A stretch of 64,000 nucleotides of DNA, from contig DDVS01000001.1 of NCBI GenBank assembly GCA_002345565.1, forward strand, positions 366,712 to 430,711, in the 5' to 3' direction. Source of the stretch: Flavobacteriales bacterium UBA2306 (GTDB lineage: Bacteria; Bacteroidota; Bacteroidia; Flavobacteriales; Weeksellaceae). This document shows positions 25,853 through 35,046 of this stretch, one piece after another. The notes below the pieces were generated by a model, which worked only from the letters and a program-made list of their open reading frames with translations, did not search any database and was not told where the DNA came from. Positions within the stretch are counted from its first letter, which is position 1. The number at the start of each line of letters is the position of its first letter. The translations under genes were made by a program, and so were the position numbers.

Positions 25853-26464
25853 CTATTTTGAATAATTATCATTGTAATCTTTCTGAGAAGCCACAATCAC
25901 TTTCTTGGCATGATCTGCGCCATAAATCAAATCGATTTTAACTTTTGCAGGCTCTGTAGGAAGGTTTTTATAGCTCAAAAAATAATGTAAAAGACGGTTA
26001 ACCTCTGCCGTTGGCAATTCAGAAATATCTCTGATATGGCCATAAACCTGGTCTTCTACCAAAACAGCGATAATTTTATCATCTGCTTCTCCTTTATCAA
26101 TCATTTGAAATCCACCGATTGGGATAGCTTCCAAAAGAATGTTACCAGAAGTAATGTTGTGCGAGCTAAGAACGCAAATATCCAAAGGATCGTGATCCCC
26201 TTCTGTGACGTCTGTTGCGCCAGTTTGCGCCGCTAGGTTTTTAACTTCTTCTTCACAATAAGTTCTAGGAACAAATCCGTATAAAGCTGGGATGATGTTA
26301 GAAAATTTCTGCGGACGGTCCACTTTCAAATAGCCTGTTTCTTTATCCACTTCGTATTTAATAGTGTCAGTAGGAACAATCTCTACAAAGACATTTACAA
26401 CTTCCGGAGATTTTTCTCCAGCAGAAATTCCGTGCCACGGATGGGCTTTAAAATTTGGAATCAT
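25853..26464 (-). CDS. ppa: inorganic pyrophosphatase (family I)
   Basis: The enzyme hydrolyses pyrophosphate to two phosphates, pulling biosynthetic reactions forward; it is cytosolic and Mg2+-dependent. The protein is 203 aa. The family I signature is 'EGDHDPLDICVL' (about 106-117, D-x-DP-x-D metal ligands). 'KYEVDKETGYLKVDR' and 'IPALYGFVPRTY' hold the substrate Lys and Tyr residues, and 'DKGEADDKIIAV' has further acidic ligands. The sequence is complete. Confidence 0.95.
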   Translation of the reverse strand: MIPNFKAHPWHGISAGEKSPEVVNVFVEIVPTDTIKYEVDKETGYLKVDRPQKFSNIIPALYGFVPRTYCEEEVKNLAAQTGATDVTEGDHDPLDICVLSSHNITSGNILLEAIPIGGFQMIDKGEADDKIIAVLVEDQVYGHIRDISELPTAEVNRLLHYFLSYKNLPTEPAKVKIDLIYGADHAKKVIVASQKDYNDNYSK

Positions 26465-26478
26465 TTATTATTTAGTGT

Positions 26479-26988
26479 TTATATTATTTTGTTAAGTTCT
26501 TTTCTAAGGTTTTCAATAGTGTCCGAGATATAATCTTCAGAATTAACATAACTCATCAGAAAAACCGTTTTAAAATCTTCTAACCCCGAGTTTTCACCCA
26601 TTTCTTCATAAGTTTTTCTCAAAAGCTGTAGAATGTTGTTTTTGCTCGTTAAAATATCTTGCCAGGACGATTTAGAAATATACAATTGTTGAGAAGAATT
26701 GTACTCAAATTCTTCATTGATATTTTTTTCTGTGAGGAATACAAATTCGTGAGGTTGCAGTTTTTTATCAAATCTCATCACAAGATTTGAAGGCTTCAAA
26801 CGTTCCAGAAACAAAGTCATTCTTTCTAATGCCTGGAGTTTGATCTCATTATTAGACTTGATAGAAAGAAGCTGAATTTCCTGATTTTTGAGTTTCAGAA
26901 AACCATGTACAAATTGTTTTGCAAAAACCAAAAATGGCAATGCAATGATGATAGCAGCCGCATAAGGCAAATATTCTGAATCAATCAT
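26479..26988 (-). CDS. membrane-anchored protein of unknown function
   Basis: This 169-aa protein has one N-terminal membrane segment (residues 8-25, 'YAAAIIIALPFLVFAKQF') and a cytoplasmic helical domain. A family resembling it is conserved across Flavobacteriia without a named role. It is the last gene of a same-strand run radC - FemAB-like - this gene, with a 21-nt gap upstream. Confidence 0.55.
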   Translation of the reverse strand: MIDSEYLPYAAAIIIALPFLVFAKQFVHGFLKLKNQEIQLLSIKSNNEIKLQALERMTLFLERLKPSNLVMRFDKKLQPHEFVFLTEKNINEEFEYNSSQQLYISKSSWQDILTSKNNILQLLRKTYEEMGENSGLEDFKTVFLMSYVNSEDYISDTIENLRKELNKII

Positions 26989-27009
26989 ATTTAAAATCGG
27001 ATTGCAAAA

Positions 27010-27891
27010 TTAAGAAATTTTTAGCAAGTTTTTTAGAAAGTCTTTTTTAGAATTTTGAATCACATTATATTCCTGCAAATCTGCACCAAAACTTTTGAAA
27101 AAACGCCCTATGGTACGGATGCTTCCTCCCATAAAGTTGAAAGCCTTATTTTCTACATTCAACATCAAAATCCGGTCTATAAGGAAAGATGCACCGTTAT
27201 GATCTTTATAATTTTCATGATTAATCAATCCTAAAAGTGAATAAGAATTAACGTTATCAATCAAAATGGCAATGTTAGTCAAATGGTTTTCATAAAAGCT
27301 TCCGAACATTTTTAAATGCCCATGTTTTTCTAGAAAGAAAAGATATTTCATAAAAAAATCCAGATCGCGGGTTTTGTCCAAACCTTTGAAATTACTTTTT
27401 ATAAACTCCAAAATATGAGCATCAGTAAAAACCTCCCGAAAGTCTAAATATTGCGCAGTTTTAACCGTCGATTTTCGCCCTTTAAAATATTTTTTGCGCC
27501 TAAGAAAAGCATATTCCTGAACGGGAACAAAGAAGTTTTTTTTGATTGATAATTCAGTATCAAACTCATTTTGGAAATTGAAAGCGTAATTCAAAATATG
27601 ATAATTTTTCCGAAAATAGTTTAGAAAAGCATCATTAATTTCTTTATCAGAGATCCCGAAAACACCTAATTGCTGACAAAAAAGTGGCATCAAAACAATT
27701 TTCATCAACGTTTTTTTTACAAATGGAATCGGCATAACCGCTTTATAATCATCATAAACCAAAAGCTCCCAGTTTTTGCATAAAAAATCGAGGGTTTCTT
27801 TTTGGCAATATCCGTTTTTCTGAACAGAATTTTCTATACAAGCATTATACTTCTCAAAATCAATTTCTTGATACTTTACTTTTCTAATCAT
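27010..27891 (-). CDS. FemAB/GNAT-like acyltransferase-fold protein
   Basis: This 293-aa cytosolic protein has a layout typical of FemAB/BioF2-like double-GNAT proteins: 'NWELLVYDDYKAVMPIPFVKK' opens the first half, and 'FYENHLTNIAILIDNVNSYS' followed by 'ASFLIDRILMLN' and 'FNFMGGSIRTIGRFFKSFGA' forms the second. Similar proteins transfer aminoacyl or acyl groups to cell-surface precursors, but the substrate here is unknown. Its first 4 nt overlap the radC stop, so it is translationally coupled to radC. Confidence 0.55.
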   Translation of the reverse strand: MIRKVKYQEIDFEKYNACIENSVQKNGYCQKETLDFLCKNWELLVYDDYKAVMPIPFVKKTLMKIVLMPLFCQQLGVFGISDKEINDAFLNYFRKNYHILNYAFNFQNEFDTELSIKKNFFVPVQEYAFLRRKKYFKGRKSTVKTAQYLDFREVFTDAHILEFIKSNFKGLDKTRDLDFFMKYLFFLEKHGHLKMFGSFYENHLTNIAILIDNVNSYSLLGLINHENYKDHNGASFLIDRILMLNVENKAFNFMGGSIRTIGRFFKSFGADLQEYNVIQNSKKDFLKNLLKIS

Positions 27892-28565
27892 AACAACCCT
27901 TCTTCTTTGAAACTGTAAAATTTGTTTTGAGCAATGATGATATGATCCAGCAATTCTACCTCCAATAATTTTCCTGCTTCTTTTATTTTTTGAGTGATAT
28001 TAATATCTTCCCGACTTGGTTTCAAACTGCCTGCAGGATGATTGTGAGCCACAATAATTCTTGTTGAAAAATGTTCCAAAGCGGTTTTGAAAATCACTCT
28101 AACATCTGCTACAGAACTTGCAATTCCACCTCGGAAAAGACAGGTTTTATACAAGATTTTGTTCTGGTGATTCAAGAAGACTGCCCAGAATTCTTCTGTT
28201 GACAAATCTGACAAATGTGGTTGCAAAACTTCGAAAATATCTTTACTACTTGAGATTTGCTGTCTCTCAAGAACTTCCTGCTGAGATTTTCTATTCCCGA
28301 TTTCCAAAGCTGTTGCAATAGAAATAGCTTTTACCTCGCCTACTCCTTTGAATTTCATCAAATCTTTTATTGATAATTGACTTAATCTGTGCCAATTATT
28401 TTCCACCGAATTTAGAATTCTTCTTGCCAATTCCACTGCAGATTCTTCACGATTTCCACTTCCCATAATGATAGCCAACAGCTCCGAATCCGAAACTGAT
28501 GCTTTCCCTTTCAACAGGAATTTTTCTCTTGGGCGGTCATCTTCCGCAAGGGATTTTAGGTTCAA
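27888..28565 (-). CDS. radC: RadC-family JAMM metalloprotein
   Basis: This 225-aa protein has an N-terminal helix-hairpin-helix region ('LMKFKGVGEVKAISIATALE', about 66-85) and a C-terminal JAMM/MPN domain. The metal motif H-x-H-x7-S-x2-D is visible in 'AHNHPAGSLKPSREDI'. RadC was named as a DNA-repair protein but its biochemical function is still unsettled. The length and sequence are normal for the chromosomal housekeeping copy. Confidence 0.92.
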   Translation of the reverse strand: MNLKSLAEDDRPREKFLLKGKASVSDSELLAIIMGSGNREESAVELARRILNSVENNWHRLSQLSIKDLMKFKGVGEVKAISIATALEIGNRKSQQEVLERQQISSSKDIFEVLQPHLSDLSTEEFWAVFLNHQNKILYKTCLFRGGIASSVADVRVIFKTALEHFSTRIIVAHNHPAGSLKPSREDINITQKIKEAGKLLEVELLDHIIIAQNKFYSFKEEGLL

Positions 28566-28635
28566 AGTTTTAGTTTTAGTTATTTTTATTATTAGTTTCA
28601 GTAAAAATCAATCATCATTTATCAACTATCAATTA

Positions 28636-29304
28636 TCAATTAACAATCTGTCCGTCTTTCATTACCAACTTTCTGTCTGTACTTTCCGCTAAAACGGGAT
28701 TATGCGTTACAATCACAAAAGTCTGATGGTATTTGTCTCTCAAATCGAAAAACAACTGATGAAGCGCATCTGCATTTTTGGAATCGAGGTTTCCTGTTGG
28801 TTCATCCGCAAAAATAATCTTCGGAGAATTGATTAATGCTCTTGCTACTGCAACTCTTTGCGCCTCTCCTCCGGACAATTCAGAAGGTTTATGATGCAAT
28901 CTGCTTGCAATATTAAGGTCTTCAAATAAAGAATGTGCTTTTTCAATCACTTCTTTTTCAGCAATTCCGCCAATTCTGGAAGGTAACAAAACATTTTCCA
29001 AAGCTGTAAACTCAGGTAGAAGCTGATGATTCTGGAAAACAAAACCGATATTTCTATTTCGGAATTTGGATAATTCTTTGTCTTTCATTTTCAGGTAAGA
29101 ATTCCCGTCCAAAGTGATTTCGGTTCCAAATTTTTCAATTTCGGAAGGATTATCTAATGTTCCCAAAATCTGAAGCAAAGTAGATTTTCCGGCTCCGGAT
29201 TCTCCAACAATAGAAACCACTTCGCTCGGTTTTATATGAATATCAACACCTTTTAGAACCTCCAAAGTTCCATAAGATTTATGTATGTTTTTTGCTCGAA
29301 TCAT
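28636..29304 (-). CDS. lolD: ABC transporter ATP-binding protein, LolD-like
   Basis: This 222-aa ATPase has Walker A 'GESGAGKS' (35-42), Q-loop 'VFQNHQLLPEF', signature 'LSGGEAQRVAVARAL', Walker B 'IIFADEPTGNLD' and H-loop 'VTHNPVLA'. The 'HQLLPEFTALENVLLP' segment is typical of the MacB/LolD group. LolD powers release of lipoproteins from the inner membrane with LolC/E. No permease gene lies next to it here, which is common in Flavobacteriia. The exact subfamily is inferred. Confidence 0.85.
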   Translation of the reverse strand: MIRAKNIHKSYGTLEVLKGVDIHIKPSEVVSIVGESGAGKSTLLQILGTLDNPSEIEKFGTEITLDGNSYLKMKDKELSKFRNRNIGFVFQNHQLLPEFTALENVLLPSRIGGIAEKEVIEKAHSLFEDLNIASRLHHKPSELSGGEAQRVAVARALINSPKIIFADEPTGNLDSKNADALHQLFFDLRDKYHQTFVIVTHNPVLAESTDRKLVMKDGQIVN

Positions 29305-29495
29305 AGTTTTGCGTTTTGCTTATGGCAAATTACTTTTTGCTTTTTTATAATTAAAATATTAACCAAAAAAGGCACAAAAGTTTTTTGTTTTCTAAGATTT
29401 TAAAAGGCTCAAAAAAGTTTTATAATAATTTTATTCTTCTGAGACTTTTGTGGTTTTAAAAAAAATATTTAATCTTTTGCCTTTTTTCTTGTCTC

Positions 29496-31826
29496 TTAAA
29501 TCTTGGTCAATTTAGCGAATTTTAAGATAAGGTTTTTCTCGCCTTCGTTGGCAAAAATTACTTTAGCTTTGATATTTTGAGGGTCTGTTCCGTCCAAAAA
29601 CTCGACTTTCCCCACTCCAAAACGGTCGTGTCTTACCATATCTCCTACTTCGATGTCTTGTGATGATTGTCCTGCAGGATTGATAATCCTTGCTGTTGCC
29701 ACAGGTTTTAATGTTTTTTTCGGAGGTGGAACATTGGTGTTTCTTTCCAACGTCTTTTTCTCCTCTTTCTTCTTATAAAATCTAGGTTCTGAAGGTGTTC
29801 CGTCAAAAATACTAGAATCTAATCCGGAACGATTGATAAATTTCAGTTCTGCAACAGGATTTATCATTTCTAGGTAGTGAGAATCAATTTCGCTCAAAAA
29901 TCTTGAAGGTTCAGCATCCGTGATTTTCCCCCACTGAAATCTTGAAACGGCATAACTGAAAAACACTTGTTTTTCTGCTCTGGTCAATGCTACATAAAAC
30001 AAACGTCTTTCCTCTTCCAAATCCTCTCTTGTCGCAGAACTCATAAAGCTTGGGAAAAGATTTTCCTCGAGCCCCACCAAATGAACGATCGGAAATTCCA
30101 AACCTTTGGACAAGTGAATTGTCATCAATGAAACTTTATTGGTATCATCATCTTTATCCGTTTGAGTATCAGCCGAAAGTGCAATATTCTCCATAAAGTT
30201 GGACAAACTCGGGTCGCCACCTTCAATCTGTGTTTGTTCCTCAATAAAACCTTGCATCGAGTTCAGTAATTCCTGAATGTTCTCCACTCTGGAAATCCCT
30301 TCTGGCGTTGCGTCTTCTTTTAAAAACTTAATCAAACCACTTCGTTTGGCAACTTCCATTGCAACGTCGTAAACATTTTCTGTTTTCAACATTACTTGGA
30401 AGGCTTTTATCATTGCCCAAAAATCACCAAGTTTGGTAAGAATTCCATTATTAAGACCTAATTGTGGCGCATAAAAACCAAGATTATCAAGAACTTGAGA
30501 AACTGATAAATTCTGAGAATCTGCAAAAACAACCAACTTATTTTGAGTGGTTTCACCAATTCCTCTTGCCGGATAATTGATGATTCTAGACAAAGCTTCG
30601 GAATCATTTTCATTAACCAAAATCCTCAAATAAGCGAGCAAATCTTTAACTTCTTTCCTTTGATAGAAAGACAATCCGCCATAAACCTTATACGGAATAT
30701 TCTTTTTTCTGAGGGCATCTTCAAACGCTCTCGTCTGAGAATTGGTCCTGTAAAGAATTGCAAAATCCGAAAAATGGCGCTGTTGTGTATTGTGCAATTC
30801 GTAAATATTAGCAGAGACGAAATTCGCTTCGTCTGCATCAGAAAGACTTCGGTAAATTTTTATTTTTTCCCCAACTTCATTTTCACTAAAAACATTTTTC
30901 TTGAATTGCTGTAAGTTTTTAGAAATCACAACATTCGCCGCATCTACAATATTTTGAGTTGAGCGATAATTTTGTTCCAAAGAAACTGTAACAGCGTCAG
31001 GATAATCCTTTTTGAAATTAAGAATATTATAAATATTGGCGCCTCGGAAAGAATAAATCGATTGTGCATCATCTCCAACGACACAAATATTTTCAAATTT
31101 TGAAGCTAAAGCTTTGACAATCAAATATTGAGAATGGTTCGTATCCTGATACTCATCTACTAAAATATATCTGAATCTGTCTTGATATTTCGCTAAAACT
31201 TCAGGAAAACGAGTCAGTAATTCGTTGGTTTTCAACAACAAATCATCAAAATCCATTGCGCCATTTTTGAAACAAGCTTCCACATATTTTCGGTAAACTT
31301 CTCCCATGTGTTTCATATTGGCTCTTTCGTCAGCTTCCATCAATTCCGGATTGTTGAAATAAGCATTGACAGTGATGAGGTTGTTTTTATACTGAGAGAT
31401 TCTGGACATTACTTTTTTCGCCTTATAGATTTCAGCGTCTATACCCAAATCCTTGATAACTTTTTTCAAGACATTGAGAGCATCTTGCGTATCATAAATC
31501 GTAAAATTGGACGGATAACCAAGATAATGACCTTCGATTCTAAGAATTCTCGCAAAAACCGAGTGAAAAGTGCCCATCCAGAGCGAACGCGCATTGCTGT
31601 CTCCTACGAGTTTTGCGATACGTTCTTTCATTTCCTTCGCCGCTTTGTTGGTAAAGGTCAATGCCAAGATATTGAAAGGGTCAATTCCATTGGTAATAAG
31701 ATGAGCAATCCTCATCGTCAGAACTCGTGTTTTGCCGGAACCTGCGCCTGCCAAAACCATCAAAGGTCCTTCTAATGTTGTAACTGCTTCAAACTGTGGC
31801 TCATTCAATCCTTTCAGATAATCCAT
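29496..31826 (-). CDS. UvrD/PcrA-type superfamily 1 DNA helicase
   Basis: This 776-aa 3'-5' helicase has motif I 'LAGAGSGKTRVL' (26-37), Ia 'LALTFTNKAAKEM', II 'YILVDEYQDTNHSQY', III 'GDDAQSIYSFRGA', IV 'LEQNYRST', V 'VSLMTIHLSKGLEF' and VI 'RRLFYVALTRAEK'. The C-terminal tail has the Tudor-like RNAP-contact element typical of PcrA/UvrD ('VGDMVRHDRFGVGKVEFLDG'). It acts in nucleotide excision and mismatch repair and in clearing stalled complexes. A TATTTTTG box (minus, 31851-31858) lies 25 nt upstream. Confidence 0.95.
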   Translation of the reverse strand: MDYLKGLNEPQFEAVTTLEGPLMVLAGAGSGKTRVLTMRIAHLITNGIDPFNILALTFTNKAAKEMKERIAKLVGDSNARSLWMGTFHSVFARILRIEGHYLGYPSNFTIYDTQDALNVLKKVIKDLGIDAEIYKAKKVMSRISQYKNNLITVNAYFNNPELMEADERANMKHMGEVYRKYVEACFKNGAMDFDDLLLKTNELLTRFPEVLAKYQDRFRYILVDEYQDTNHSQYLIVKALASKFENICVVGDDAQSIYSFRGANIYNILNFKKDYPDAVTVSLEQNYRSTQNIVDAANVVISKNLQQFKKNVFSENEVGEKIKIYRSLSDADEANFVSANIYELHNTQQRHFSDFAILYRTNSQTRAFEDALRKKNIPYKVYGGLSFYQRKEVKDLLAYLRILVNENDSEALSRIINYPARGIGETTQNKLVVFADSQNLSVSQVLDNLGFYAPQLGLNNGILTKLGDFWAMIKAFQVMLKTENVYDVAMEVAKRSGLIKFLKEDATPEGISRVENIQELLNSMQGFIEEQTQIEGGDPSLSNFMENIALSADTQTDKDDDTNKVSLMTIHLSKGLEFPIVHLVGLEENLFPSFMSSATREDLEEERRLFYVALTRAEKQVFFSYAVSRFQWGKITDAEPSRFLSEIDSHYLEMINPVAELKFINRSGLDSSIFDGTPSEPRFYKKKEEKKTLERNTNVPPPKKTLKPVATARIINPAGQSSQDIEVGDMVRHDRFGVGKVEFLDGTDPQNIKAKVIFANEGEKNLILKFAKLTKI

Positions 31827-31850
31827 TCTTGTCTCAAAATTTTAAAGTAA

Positions 31851-31858
31851 CAAAAATA
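31851..31858 (-). promoter_or_regulatory. -7 box TATTTTTG for the UvrD-like helicase
   Basis: The plus strand reads CAAAAATA; it lies 25 nt from the helicase ATG. Confidence 0.5.
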
Positions 31859-31913
31859 GCGATTTTTAAGCAATTTATCATTGTCTCAGAAGTTGAGATT
31901 GGATGATTATTAG

Positions 31914-31921
31914 TAATTTTG
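31914..31921 (+). promoter_or_regulatory. -7 box TAATTTTG for the FUSC gene
   Basis: TTG at 31893-31895 with an 18-nt spacer forms a plausible -33. The start codon is 62 nt downstream. Confidence 0.5.
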
Positions 31922-31982
31922 CATTGGCAAAAATAACAAGTTATGACTGCCAAAATCTAATTCTAAAGTAAAAGACAATCCA

Positions 31983-33062
31983 TTGAAAATCAATTATATT
32001 AAAGAAGAAATCAGTTCTTTTTTTGTACTGAAACCTTCGCCCAGAAGTTGGCACATTCCTTTTCTTGCAGGACTTGCAGTGGGAATCCCGTTGTTATTCG
32101 GTTATTTTTTTGCAGATGTTAGGTCTGCTTTGACAGCAAGTTTAGCAGGTTTGGTTATTCTCTACATCCCGAATAGCAAAGATATTTTTGAGATTATGAT
32201 GAAGATGTTTGTCTGTTCTTTTGGGATGATTATTTCTTACATTTTTGGATTGGTTTTCAGTTTCAATATGTGGATTGCACCTTTTGCTTTCGGAATTTTT
32301 TCAGCAATTGCTTATTACATTGTCAGATATTTCAACCTGAAACCACCGGGAAGTTTTTTCTTCATCATGATGGCTTCTATGGCAATCGGACTTCCACATC
32401 ATCCTGAAGCTATTCCTCAGAAAATTGGAATTTTTACCATAGGAACTTTGAACGCTTGTCTAATTTGTTTGATTTACAGCATATTAAAAAATAAAAAAGA
32501 ATCAAAATCTGCTTTAACAACTTTCCAAATCAATCCTTATGTCAACCTTGTAGAATCTTTTATTATTGGGATTTGTATGTTTGCCGCGGTTTTGGTTGGA
32601 CAGGTTTTTAAACTCGAATATCCTTATTGGATTCCAATTTCCAGCTTAGCCGTTTTACAAGGCGTGAACAAATATCATATCTGGAAAAGAGGTTTGCACA
32701 GGATTATTGGAACTATTATCGGATTGGGAATTGCTTGGTTTATCTTCTCTTATGTGAATGATATTTTATGGATTTGTGTTTGTATTATTACACTTCAAAT
32801 CATCGTAGAAATGCTGATTACAAGACATTATGCTTTAGCTGTAATGTTTCTGACTCCAATGGGAATTCTTCTTGCTGAAACCGGAAGTTCTACTTCACTT
32901 AATCCCGATTATCTTTTAAAAATGAGGTTGTTGGAAATTTTAATTGGCAGTGCGATTGGTTGTGTTGGCGGTTGGTTTTTGTATAATGAGAGAATAAGAT
33001 TCAGTTCAATAAAGAATCTTAGAAAATCGAAAATAGTTTTGAGTAAGAGTTTAAAAAAATAA
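31983..33062 (+). CDS. FUSC-family membrane protein (YccS-like, membrane part only)
   Basis: This 359-aa protein has about 10 membrane segments in two similar halves. The first begins 'WHIPFLAGLAVGIPLLFGYFF' in part; the second carries 'YPYWIPISSLAVLQG' and 'RIIGTIIGLGIAWF', the hallmark of the fusaric-acid/aromatic-acid exporter-like (FUSC) superfamily. The large cytosolic domain of YccS is lacking. The role may be efflux of aromatic or toxic acids; the substrate is unknown. The only in-frame start before the homologous region is TTG at 31983. Confidence 0.75.
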   Translation: MKINYIKEEISSFFVLKPSPRSWHIPFLAGLAVGIPLLFGYFFADVRSALTASLAGLVILYIPNSKDIFEIMMKMFVCSFGMIISYIFGLVFSFNMWIAPFAFGIFSAIAYYIVRYFNLKPPGSFFFIMMASMAIGLPHHPEAIPQKIGIFTIGTLNACLICLIYSILKNKKESKSALTTFQINPYVNLVESFIIGICMFAAVLVGQVFKLEYPYWIPISSLAVLQGVNKYHIWKRGLHRIIGTIIGLGIAWFIFSYVNDILWICVCIITLQIIVEMLITRHYALAVMFLTPMGILLAETGSSTSLNPDYLLKMRLLEILIGSAIGCVGGWFLYNERIRFSSIKNLRKSKIVLSKSLKK

Positions 33063-33067
33063 CGTTT

Positions 33068-34111
33068 TTAAAGCGTTTTTAATAATTGGATTAAATTCTT
33101 TGACCTATTTTCTTTTGAATAGTAATTAAAATCAAACTTCTGATTTCTAACTTCTGAAAATTGAGCTTGTAAATCAGTTTGTTCCTTAATTATAAACTCT
33201 AAATCCGAATCATAAGTCACTGGAAAAATAGCAGGTTTTGCATATTTTATTGCGTCTCCGATATTGCCACTTATTTTAGTTTTTCCATAGATTTCTTTGG
33301 TAGAAAAAAACTCAGTTTCATTTTGAATTGGACAATACAAGACGTCTGATTTTCTCATGAAATCATCAAAAACATCTTGTTTTATTTTTTCTTCAAAATA
33401 TTGAATTGTAATAAATTGCGGAATTTTATCTATAATTAGCTTTAATTTTTCTAATTCTTTTCCAGTAGCTTTTCCAAGTAAAATAATTTCATAATTAATT
33501 CCAATATTTTTGAAATGTTTCAATGTCTCAAAAAACGAATCATAATCTCTCCTATTTTGCGAAACTGAACCAGGAATTATAATCTTGATTGTTTCTTTTT
33601 GAGCATTTTGAGAATCAAATTGATTGAAATAAATCGGTAAAAATTTTAGGTGATTTATCTTTGACACCAATTCATCAATTCCTAAAAGATATTTTGCTTT
33701 CTGATAAACTTTCGGAGCTTCCAAAAGTCCTTCTTTTAGGAATAATTTCAAACGATATTTAAAATCTTGTTTGAAAATACTTTTGAATAATTCCCATTTT
33801 GAAGCTTTGGTAAAATTCAGATTATGAACCAAAATCGCCGTGTTGAATTTCTGCACAATCGCTTTGTAGAAAATGAAATGACGATGAACAGTTCCAATAA
33901 TAATCAAGTCATATTTTTCCTTCTCAAGAATTTCCAAAAGCTGAGAATAATCTGTCAGGAAAACATTTTTCTCGTGAATATTTAGGAATTTGAAAATCTT
34001 TTCAGACAAATAAAAATCTGTTGAAATTTCATCAGAATCTTTAGTAAGTTCATAGAAATTATTTGCTAATTCTGCGTGCGTATCAAGTTCTATGTAGGCG
34101 ATTCTTTTCAT
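33068..34111 (-). CDS. probable glycosyltransferase (GT4/GTB-like)
   Basis: The start at 34111 ('MKRIAYIELDTHAELA') gives 347 aa. A longer frame to 34141 begins inside the upstream gene and is rejected because the ATGA overlap is typical coupling. The N-terminal half has a GTB-like Rossmann layout ('YDLIIIGTVHRHFIFY', 'TAILVHNLN'). The second half has 'IIIPGSVSQNRRDYDSFFETL' in parts, 'YEIILLGKATG' and 'AIKYAKPAIFPVTYDSDL', typical of retaining GTs. It probably transfers a sugar to a surface glycan; donor and acceptor are unknown. It is last of a three-gene minus-strand cluster. Confidence 0.6.
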   Translation of the reverse strand: MKRIAYIELDTHAELANNFYELTKDSDEISTDFYLSEKIFKFLNIHEKNVFLTDYSQLLEILEKEKYDLIIIGTVHRHFIFYKAIVQKFNTAILVHNLNFTKASKWELFKSIFKQDFKYRLKLFLKEGLLEAPKVYQKAKYLLGIDELVSKINHLKFLPIYFNQFDSQNAQKETIKIIIPGSVSQNRRDYDSFFETLKHFKNIGINYEIILLGKATGKELEKLKLIIDKIPQFITIQYFEEKIKQDVFDDFMRKSDVLYCPIQNETEFFSTKEIYGKTKISGNIGDAIKYAKPAIFPVTYDSDLEFIIKEQTDLQAQFSEVRNQKFDFNYYSKENRSKNLIQLLKTL

Positions 34112-35019
34112 AAACCAAAGTTTTTGAAAAACTCTTTCCAACGCAGATTTCGGATGAATTTGATTTCTTCTATGCTGAGATTTCGTTTTTCTTTTTGTGT
34201 CAGAAAAGAATTGATGGTGATGAAAAACTCTTTCGCAGAACGATTTTTGAAACTGGATTTTGCTGAAGAAATCATTGCTAAAGGCAAACTCAAACCAATG
34301 TTATAAAAGTATTGACCGAGTTTTTCTGCCTTTTGAGATTTATATTTGTAAGCCGTTGGACGAAGATGTTTTACCCAAAGTTCTTTGATGGTAACGACTT
34401 CCCAATTGCTTTTTTTAGCTAATAAAATATCCAGATTATCCCAGCCTAGAACAGCTCGCAAGCCATTCATATCTTCAAAACATTCTTTTCTGTAAGCTTT
34501 TATCGGACCACGAACGTGATTTTTGGAAGACAGATTTTCGAAAACCCACTCTCCGTTTTTATTACTGAAATCTGCCCAATCTTCATTTGGATTTCTGAGG
34601 TTTTTAATTTCAGGATTTTGTTTGTAATTCTTGATGTAAACCAATCCGGAAACGATTCCTGCTTTTGGATTGGTCTCGAAAATTTGATTAATTTTTTCTA
34701 AATAATTCTGAGGAAAAACAATATCTGCATCGTATTTACAAATCACGTCAAAGTCTTTCCAATTAACAGATTCCAAACCTTCATTAAAAGTTCTTACCAC
34801 TTTTGCACCGGGAGAATGTTCAGATTTTTCCAAATCCAAAACCTTTAACCTTGAATCTTTAACCTTGAAATCATTAATAATTTCAGAAGTTTTATCCGTT
34901 GAACCATCATTCACAACCACGCAAACAAAATCCTGAAAACTCTGATTTTTCAAAGATTCGAGACAAGGAAAAATATTACTTTCTTCGTTGTGCGCAGGAA
35001 TAATGATTAGAAATTTCAT
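34108..35019 (-). CDS. family 2 glycosyltransferase
   Basis: This 303-aa GT-A enzyme opens 'FLIIIPAHNEESNIFPCLESL' (residues 3-23, in part) and 'VVVNDGSTDKTSEII'. The metal-binding D-x-D is in 'CKYDADIVFP' (about 103-112). 'WDNLDILLAKKSNWEVV' and 'VKHLRPTAYKYKS' resemble lipid- or polysaccharide-linked GT2 enzymes. It probably adds a sugar in LPS or capsule assembly at the inner membrane. It overlaps the next gene by 4 bp (ATGA). Confidence 0.82.
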   Translation of the reverse strand: MKFLIIIPAHNEESNIFPCLESLKNQSFQDFVCVVVNDGSTDKTSEIINDFKVKDSRLKVLDLEKSEHSPGAKVVRTFNEGLESVNWKDFDVICKYDADIVFPQNYLEKINQIFETNPKAGIVSGLVYIKNYKQNPEIKNLRNPNEDWADFSNKNGEWVFENLSSKNHVRGPIKAYRKECFEDMNGLRAVLGWDNLDILLAKKSNWEVVTIKELWVKHLRPTAYKYKSQKAEKLGQYFYNIGLSLPLAMISSAKSSFKNRSAKEFFITINSFLTQKEKRNLSIEEIKFIRNLRWKEFFKNFGL

Positions 35020-35046
35020 AATTGTCAGGCCGAGGCTCTCGATGTT

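Noticed and set aside
34111..34141. Longer start of the glycosyltransferase at 34141
   Set aside because: The start at 34111 uses an ATGA overlap with the upstream gene and matches the usual Rossmann opening.
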